From positions 1-64,000 of the forward strand of contig JAFGJM010000026.1 in assembly GCA_016929095.1 (NCBI GenBank): 64,000 nt of DNA, given 5' to 3'. Made by a program: the position numbers and the translations under genes. Under the pieces are notes generated by a model. It was given only the letters and a program-made list of their open reading frames with translations, did no database searches and was not told where the DNA came from. Shown here one piece after another: positions 57,461-64,000 of this stretch (its first letter is position 1; each line of letters opens with the position of its first letter). Origin of the DNA: Anaerolineales bacterium. GTDB lineage: Bacteria > Chloroflexota > Anaerolineae > Anaerolineales > UBA4823.

Positions 57461-58540
57461 ATGGCTAGAAAAAAATATTCGTTGTGGGCGGCGCTTACGA
57501 TTTTCGCAATCATGTTAAGCGCATGCCAGTCTGAACCTGCAGAACCCACAGCGACACAAGTTGATCCTGCTGCAATTTTTACCGCGGCGGCAAAGACGGC
57601 GTCTTTTCTGCAGACGGAAATTGCAGCCAGCACTCCCAGCCCAACAGCCTCTGAAACATTGGCGCCTGTAACACCAACCATTACCCCCACCCTCACATTG
57701 ACACCCACCGTGGCTAGTGGCGCTACCGGTGTTTCTCCCGATAAAGCTGATTTTGTAAGCGATGTATCTGTTCCTGATGAAACCCAATTCGCGCCAGGGC
57801 AGTCTTTTACGAAAACCTGGCGGATTAAAAATAGCGGAACAACAACCTGGACCACAGACTATGCTTTAGTGTATGCCACCGGTAACCAGATGGGAGGAGC
57901 GGCATCGATTCCTCTGACCAGCAGCATAGTCCCCGGCAGTTCAGTTGACCTGTCTGTGGATTTGATAGCCCCCATGGAACAAGGCCGGTACGTGAGTTAT
58001 TGGATGCTTCGCAATACCAGCGGGACAAATTTTGGGGTTGGTCCAAACGCCGATCAGGCAATCTTTGTAGTGATCAATGTGGTGGGCAGCGCCACACTCA
58101 CCCCAACCGGGCAGACAACTACTTCCGTCACACCGACTGCCACAACCGGTTCAAGCGCCAATACCGCGACGGCAACGAATGCCGCGCCAACGTCTACTTC
58201 TACAACGGCCTCGGCAGCCGTCGGCAATTTAGGGATCAGTGTCAGCACGCCTAATTACTCGGGAGCATGTGCGCCATATCTCTTGGAAGTTCCGGTTTCT
58301 TTCACGGTATACGAAGAAACCGATATTTCCTTCGAATTGATTGCCGGGTCGGATACGGGAGGTATGTCAAATGTCCTGTTGCCTGATCCCGCTTCATACA
58401 GCAATATGCCGGTCGGCACCCATCCCGGGAAATTTACGGTAACGATATTCGATTCTTCCAGCGGCTGGCTGCAATTCCATGTAATCTCTCCGGTGGATTT
58501 ATATTCGTCAAAAGTCAATATCCTTTTCACTTGCGAATAA
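57461..58540 (+). CDS. Lipoprotein with NBR1-Ig-like domain
   Basis: MLSACQSEPAEP; SDVSVPDETQFAPGQSFTKTWRIKNSGTTTWTTDYALVYATG. Confidence 0.85.
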   Translation: MARKKYSLWAALTIFAIMLSACQSEPAEPTATQVDPAAIFTAAAKTASFLQTEIAASTPSPTASETLAPVTPTITPTLTLTPTVASGATGVSPDKADFVSDVSVPDETQFAPGQSFTKTWRIKNSGTTTWTTDYALVYATGNQMGGAASIPLTSSIVPGSSVDLSVDLIAPMEQGRYVSYWMLRNTSGTNFGVGPNADQAIFVVINVVGSATLTPTGQTTTSVTPTATTGSSANTATATNAAPTSTSTTASAAVGNLGISVSTPNYSGACAPYLLEVPVSFTVYEETDISFELIAGSDTGGMSNVLLPDPASYSNMPVGTHPGKFTVTIFDSSSGWLQFHVISPVDLYSSKVNILFTCE

Positions 58541-58558
58541 GGCTCGCCGGTTGTATAA

Positions 58559-59740
58559 ATGACGCTCACACACGCCATCCAGGTTGAAGCCCATCGTCTT
58601 GGATTTGACCTGGTTGGCGTTACCACCCCATTCCCACCCCCTCATTACCAGAAATTTGAAGAATGGTTATCTGCCGGCTATCACGCCGGGATGGCGTACC
58701 TTGAGAAAATGTCTTCCCGTGTGCGCCGCGCCAATCCCTTAGAGATATTGCCCGATTGTCGTAGGATCCTTGTGCTGGGAATACGCTATCCGCCTTCTCC
58801 GGGCACCATGACAGAGTTCTATGACCCCACTTCCGGTTTGGTAGAAGATGTGAAATCAAGCCCTTATCGTGGACGCGTTGCCTCTTATGCCTGGAGTGAG
58901 GATTATCACCAGGATATCCCAACACGCTTGAATGATCTGGTTGCGTTCATTGAGACTGAAATGGGTAAGACGGTTCCCCATGCCTGTTATACGGATAGCG
59001 GGCATATCCTGGAGCGCGACCTGGCTCAGCGCGCCGGTTTGGGTTGGATAGGCAAAAACACCAACCTGATCAATCCACAAATGGGCTCCTACTTTCTTTT
59101 AGCGGAAATTTTGCTGGGGATAGAATTGGAGATAAGTGCGCCATTTGAACAGGATCGCTGCGGGACATGCACCCGCTGCCTTGAAGCCTGCCCCACCGGC
59201 TGTATACTACCGGATCGCACGTTGGATGCTTCCCGCTGTATTTCATATCTAACCATCGAGAATAAAGGCAACATCCCGGTTGAGCTTCGCAGTAAAATGG
59301 GCGAATGGGTTTTTGGCTGTGATATCTGTCAGCAGGTTTGCCCGTGGAACCGGCGTCTTACTGCTCCTGCCGGGGCAGAGGCATATGCACCGCCTGGTAT
59401 TGCTCACCCCGATTTGACCCAGGCGCTTTCTTTAACCCCTGAAGATTTTTCCCGCCAATTTCGAGGAAGTCCGGTGAAACGCACTAAACGCACCGGATAC
59501 TTGCGTAATGTCGCTGTAGCCCTGGGAAACCAACTCGTTGCATTTCCAGATCACAAACAGAGGCCTTTAGCCGTTGCCGCCTTAAGAGAGACTTTGATAC
59601 ATGATTCCCAACCCCTCATACGCGCCCATGCCGCCTGGGCATTGGGCAGAGCCGGTGAGGTGCAAATCCTTCAGACGGCTTGCCGCTTGGAACGTGACCC
59701 GTCGGTTCTAAATGAAATTCAAATTGCCCGAGACCAGTAA
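58559..59740 (+). CDS. queG: Epoxyqueuosine reductase QueG
   Basis: Ferredoxin-like clusters CGTCTRCLEACPTGCI and CDICQQVCPWNR; GLGWIGKNTNLI; C-terminal HEAT-like region. Confidence 0.94.
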   Translation: MTLTHAIQVEAHRLGFDLVGVTTPFPPPHYQKFEEWLSAGYHAGMAYLEKMSSRVRRANPLEILPDCRRILVLGIRYPPSPGTMTEFYDPTSGLVEDVKSSPYRGRVASYAWSEDYHQDIPTRLNDLVAFIETEMGKTVPHACYTDSGHILERDLAQRAGLGWIGKNTNLINPQMGSYFLLAEILLGIELEISAPFEQDRCGTCTRCLEACPTGCILPDRTLDASRCISYLTIENKGNIPVELRSKMGEWVFGCDICQQVCPWNRRLTAPAGAEAYAPPGIAHPDLTQALSLTPEDFSRQFRGSPVKRTKRTGYLRNVAVALGNQLVAFPDHKQRPLAVAALRETLIHDSQPLIRAHAAWALGRAGEVQILQTACRLERDPSVLNEIQIARDQ

Positions 59741-59858
59741 GGGCAATCACGCAGGAAATGGGGTTAAAATTATCATCTGAAGCCATAAAATCATTGCCAT
59801 GATAGTGAAATCTCTCATGACCTGGATTTATGAGATTTTTGGCGGTTTATCATGACGG

Positions 59859-61064
59859 ATGATGTTCGGGAATACCCTGTTAGAGCAGGGTATGGTAAAA
59901 ACATTTTTTGGATTATCGGGAATGACGACACGCATACATTACTCTTGCCTCATGATTTTATTGATAATTGGGATAAGCGCCTGCCAGACCGCCGGGACAC
60001 CCACGCCAGACTCGCCACCGAGTATTACTCTGGTTAATCCAACAATACCCAATCCCTCGCCAACAGCGCTTCCTTCGCAAACAGTTACTCCCGCGTCACA
60101 GCCTGAGCCAGCTCTTATCCCTTCATCCACCACCATCCCGGTGACCACCCTGCTTTTCACCGGTAATATCGTGCCGGCGCGTTGTGTACAGGCAAAAATC
60201 GATGAGGTGGGCGAAGCCGATTATATCTATGCGGAGGTTAGAGAGATCATCTCTCAGGCTGATATCGCCGTGGGCGTCTTTAACGGCACCATGAGTGACT
60301 TTCCCAGCCATACCGGGTGTGTGCCGACATATGTATTGGTGAGCAGCCCGCAAAACGCAGACGCTTTACAGCGCGCCGGTTTTGACATCATGAATGTGGC
60401 TACCAACCATATCAAAGATTGCGGCAGGACCGATTGCGGCGACCGGGCTTTTTTCGATACGCTGGATAACTTAAAACGGGTTGGTATTATCTCTGTAGGT
60501 GCGGGGAAAAATGAACAGGAAGCGCTGCAGCCGGCGGTGATGACCGTGAATGGGGTACGGTTTGGTTTCGTCGCTTTGAGCCAGTTGGAACAGGGTGGTG
60601 TATTTGCGACGGAAGAAAAAGCTGGTGTGGCACAATTGAACAGCGAAAACATTGCATTTGCCATCGATGCGGCAAAACAACTCGCCGATGTGGTGATTTT
60701 TATGCCGCATTGGGGGCCGGAAGAGGTCTCTGCGCCTAATTGGCTGCAACGCAATCTTGCCCATGAGATTGTGAAAGCCGGCGCCGATGCAGTGGTAGGC
60801 AACCATACCCATGTGGTCCAAGGAGTACAAGAAATTGCAGGGATTCCGGTATATTATGGGTTGGGAAATTTTGTATTTGACCAATGGCAGCGCGATCACC
60901 AACAGGCAGTCATATTGAAATTGATGTTCCGGGGTAGCACTTATATCGGGTACGAATACATCCCTACCCGGGTAGAGAAAAACGGCACCGTGCATATCGC
61001 CGAGGCTGAGGAAGCTGCGGAAATCCTGGAAAGGATCGAGATAGCCAGTGAGGGATTACATTGA
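59859..61064 (+). CDS. CapA family protein (poly-gamma-glutamate synthesis-type metallophosphatase fold)
   Basis: LLFTGNIVPARC; AGFDIMNVATNHIKDCG; VVIFMPHWGPE; GADAVVGNHTHVVQGVQEIAGIPVYYGLGNFVFDQW. Confidence 0.92.
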   Translation: MMFGNTLLEQGMVKTFFGLSGMTTRIHYSCLMILLIIGISACQTAGTPTPDSPPSITLVNPTIPNPSPTALPSQTVTPASQPEPALIPSSTTIPVTTLLFTGNIVPARCVQAKIDEVGEADYIYAEVREIISQADIAVGVFNGTMSDFPSHTGCVPTYVLVSSPQNADALQRAGFDIMNVATNHIKDCGRTDCGDRAFFDTLDNLKRVGIISVGAGKNEQEALQPAVMTVNGVRFGFVALSQLEQGGVFATEEKAGVAQLNSENIAFAIDAAKQLADVVIFMPHWGPEEVSAPNWLQRNLAHEIVKAGADAVVGNHTHVVQGVQEIAGIPVYYGLGNFVFDQWQRDHQQAVILKLMFRGSTYIGYEYIPTRVEKNGTVHIAEAEEAAEILERIEIASEGLH

Positions 61065-61142
61065 AATCATATTCCACGGTTTATGCATTGTCTGGCGCAT
61101 TTCTTGCAAGTGATAATAAATAAAAATTCGATATAATAAACC

Positions 61143-62714
61143 ATGCATGCTAAATCGACCAATTCAAGACTCCCGGTTTTTATTTCCATTCTCTTGTTAT
61201 TAACAGGTCTCAGTCTGGCTTGTTCCCGATCTGCCTTACCTGAAGAGGAGGCTTCGTGGCGTGTGCCCGGGTTGCAGCCCACAGCTGCCCCTGTCATTCA
61301 AAGCCCCAACCTGCTCTCACTATTGCCCCCCACTCGGCTTCCGGGGGAGCCCATCCTGACGCCCACACCGGATAATCCCCATCCTGTGCCTTCACCGCGC
61401 ACCGATGCTGAAAAATATATTGTCCAGTATGGCGATACGCTGGGCATCATTGCGGAACAATATAATATTTCTCAAGAGCAACTGATGGAAGCCAACCAGT
61501 TGTATGATCCCAATTTGCTAGCGGTAGGTCAGGAATTATTTATTCCCATCGCACAGCCGGAGGGTAACAGCCCTGATTTTAAGATCATTCCGGATTCCGA
61601 GCTGGTGTATGGTCCATCTGCCGCGTTGTTTGATATCAAAGCGTTCGTGAACAGCAAGGGCGGTTATTTAAGCAGTTATCAGGAAGAGATCAGCGATAAA
61701 GTATTAAGCGGCTCGGAAATTGTTGTACGGGTTTCGCAAGATTATTCGGTAAACCCGCGATTACTATTAGCAATTCTCCAGTACCAAAGCCAATGGCTCA
61801 CAAAAATCAATCCGAAGGCGGCTACATTGGATTATCCCCTTGGCATTCGGCGAGAATCGCAAAAGAAAGGGTTGTATCATCAACTCGCCTGGGCTGCCAA
61901 CCAGCTCAACCGGGGATATTATCTTTGGCGGGTGAACGGCGCCAGCACCTGGCTATTAACCGATGGCAAGGTCATTCCTGTTTCGGCTACCATCAACGCT
62001 GGTACGGCTGGGGTGCAAAATTTGTTTGCCCAATTGTACGGGGAAGATAAATGGACGATTGCGGTATCTGAGGAGGGTCTTTATGCAACTTTCAATACCC
62101 TCTTCGGTTTTCCCTTCGAGCAAGCAGTCGAACCGCTAATACCACTCCAATTGAAAAATCCCTCTTTGCAACTCCCATTTGAACCCGGTAAAGTATGGTC
62201 ATTCACGGGAGGGCCTCACCCTGGCTGGGATAACGGCTCTGCCTGGGCTGCTTTGGATTTTGCGCCTCCCGGTGAAGCCAATGGCTGCATGATCAGCCAG
62301 GACTGGGTGGCGGCGGTGGGCGATGGATTAATCATACGCACGGGAGAGGGGGTGGTCATTCAGGATTTGGATATACCGGGGGACCTGCCCAGTGATGGTT
62401 ACGAGCAAACCGGATGGGTTATTTTATATATGCATGTCGATGAGCAGGAACGGGTGGAGTCTGGCGTTACTGTGAAAGCCGGTGAACACATCGGACACCC
62501 ATCCTGCGAAGGGGGGCTCTCGAACGGTACCCATGTACATATCGCAAGGCGATATAATGGCGAATGGATCGCGGCCGATCAAAACATGCCATTTATCCTG
62601 GATAATTGGGTGTCTATTGGTGTCGGTGTAGAATATGATGGCTTTTTGGAACGCGACGGTGTACGTATTGAAGCAGAAGAGTTGGAAACAGAAGAAAATG
62701 ATATTTCGCGTTAG
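61143..62714 (+). CDS. LysM domain protein with C-terminal M23-like peptidase region, lipoprotein
   Basis: Lipobox GLSLACSR; LysM YIVQYGDTLGIIAEQYNISQEQLMEANQLYDPNLLAVGQELFIP; C-terminal GTHVHIARR. Confidence 0.87.
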   Translation: MHAKSTNSRLPVFISILLLLTGLSLACSRSALPEEEASWRVPGLQPTAAPVIQSPNLLSLLPPTRLPGEPILTPTPDNPHPVPSPRTDAEKYIVQYGDTLGIIAEQYNISQEQLMEANQLYDPNLLAVGQELFIPIAQPEGNSPDFKIIPDSELVYGPSAALFDIKAFVNSKGGYLSSYQEEISDKVLSGSEIVVRVSQDYSVNPRLLLAILQYQSQWLTKINPKAATLDYPLGIRRESQKKGLYHQLAWAANQLNRGYYLWRVNGASTWLLTDGKVIPVSATINAGTAGVQNLFAQLYGEDKWTIAVSEEGLYATFNTLFGFPFEQAVEPLIPLQLKNPSLQLPFEPGKVWSFTGGPHPGWDNGSAWAALDFAPPGEANGCMISQDWVAAVGDGLIIRTGEGVVIQDLDIPGDLPSDGYEQTGWVILYMHVDEQERVESGVTVKAGEHIGHPSCEGGLSNGTHVHIARRYNGEWIAADQNMPFILDNWVSIGVGVEYDGFLERDGVRIEAEELETEENDISR

Positions 62715-64000
62715 CGTCCGGCGCTCTATCAACGTTTTTATAATCTTTTTTACCGTCACGTTATTGTTATTTATCAATACGGCGTGCACGGTGGGAGGTG
62801 CATATTTTGTCGCCCCTCATGCCAGCGCTACCATTCCGCCCGAAATTGCCATGTTGGCAAATACGGGCGTCCCGTGGCAGAATTTACCCACCAAAACTCC
62901 GGCGCCCACCAATCCACCCACGGCTACCCGCACTCCCTTGCTTTTAGATTCTCCCACACCTACGCCAACATCCGCCATTCAAGCCGATGCACCCCCGTAT
63001 TTATATTATGTTCAGGCAGCCGATACACTGCCGGTAGTGGCGGTGCGCTTCAATGTCAGCCCGAGTGAAATCACTTCGCCGGATCCCATTGTGACGGATA
63101 CCCTACTCTCCCCGGGACAATTACTGATCGTTCCCCGACGACTGGCAAATACATCGACCTCCCAAAAAATCCTGCCCGATAGCGAATTGGTGTATTCGCC
63201 ATCCGCGATAGATTTCGATGTGGAAGAATATGTCCGAAAAGCGGGGGGAAAACTGAGTACTTATTCGCAATGGTTGAAAAGCACAGGCACCAGCACCGGG
63301 GCGGAGATTGTTCAAAGGGTGGCACTGGAAAACTCGATCAATCCGCGGCTCTTGCTGGCATTGCTGGAATACAACAGCCATTGGGTTACCGGGTACCCGG
63401 AGAATCAAAACCAGATCGATTACCCTATGGGTTTAATCGATTTGAATAAAAAAGGCCTCTACAAGCAAATGGTGTGGGCAGTTGACCAGCTATCTGTGGG
63501 ATATTTTAACTGGCGGGAAGGCCGCATTATTGAGTTGAAATTCATAGATGATGGTTACAGCACCCGCCTGGCGCCCGACCTCAATGCTGGAAGTGTGGCA
63601 TTACAATATTATTTTTCGAAATTATATAGCAGTACAAACTGGCTGACAGCTATCGATCTGGAAAACGGTTTCCCGGCGCTTTACGAAAGCATGTTTGGCA
63701 ATCCCTGGGAGCGGGCGCAGATGGTTGAACCCCTTTACCCACCCGGTTTGGAACAGCCTCCGCTCATTCTCCCGTTCGAAATGAACCAAAAATGGAGTTA
63801 TACGGGCGGTCCACATGGCGCCTGGGAGGCAGAAGGTTCTTATGCAGCTCTGGATTTTGCCCCGCCCAGCGCCAACTCAGGCTGTATCCCTTCCAATGCC
63901 TGGGTAGTGGCTTCGGCTTCCGGTCTGGTTGTGCGTTCGGGGAAGGGCGTTATTGTATTGGATTTAGACGGCGATGGTTACGAACAAACCGGCTGGGCGC
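62698..64000 (+). CDS. LysM/M23-like lipoprotein, tandem paralogue of previous gene, truncated by window end
   Basis: ORF opens at ATG 62698 (MIFRVSVRRSINVFIIFFTVTLLLFINTACTVGG) and stays open to the window end; KILPDSELVYSPSAIDFDVEEYV and GGPHGAWEAEGSYAALDFAPPSANSGC match the upstream paralogue. Confidence 0.85.
   Translation, partial: MIFRVSVRRSINVFIIFFTVTLLLFINTACTVGGAYFVAPHASATIPPEIAMLANTGVPWQNLPTKTPAPTNPPTATRTPLLLDSPTPTPTSAIQADAPPYLYYVQAADTLPVVAVRFNVSPSEITSPDPIVTDTLLSPGQLLIVPRRLANTSTSQKILPDSELVYSPSAIDFDVEEYVRKAGGKLSTYSQWLKSTGTSTGAEIVQRVALENSINPRLLLALLEYNSHWVTGYPENQNQIDYPMGLIDLNKKGLYKQMVWAVDQLSVGYFNWREGRIIELKFIDDGYSTRLAPDLNAGSVALQYYFSKLYSSTNWLTAIDLENGFPALYESMFGNPWERAQMVEPLYPPGLEQPPLILPFEMNQKWSYTGGPHGAWEAEGSYAALDFAPPSANSGCIPSNAWVVASASGLVVRSGKGVIVLDLDGDGYEQTGWA

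Overview
The window looks like a chromosomal segment from a Chloroflexota/Anaerolineae-like bacterium. I infer this from gene content and protein style; no phylogenetic search was possible. Most of it is housekeeping, transport and secreted-protein genes: a sugar transferase; a TetR-controlled ABC-2 exporter with HlyD; a PfkB kinase; an M20 peptidase; an ADP-forming acyl-CoA synthetase; two tandem CSLREA/beta-helix secreted proteins; a MalT-type LuxR regulator followed by a small-protein/CPBP operon; an ECF transporter coupled to a DUF62 SAM hydroxide adenosyltransferase; an ECF sigma/anti-sigma pair; a YnjBCD-like ABC operon with nucleoside hydrolase, APH-like kinase and DUF364; two large beta-helix proteins; tRNA-Lys(TTT); miaB; queG; NBR1-Ig-like lipoproteins; and tandem LysM/M23-like proteins. 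Accessory elements are an AT-rich ATPase + RloB/TOPRIM-like pair (probable defence module), two REP-associated tyrosine transposases (RAYT/Y1) and several dispersed palindromic or heptad-type repeats. One REP-type palindrome lies inside the reading frame of a RAYT gene. The best candidates for follow-up are the ATPase-RloB pair, the RAYT/REP family, the degenerate repeats placed just upstream of start codons, the DUF364/kinase/nucleoside-hydrolase/ABC cassette, and a shared C-terminal '[FY]-[LM]-P' tail on secreted beta-helix proteins.
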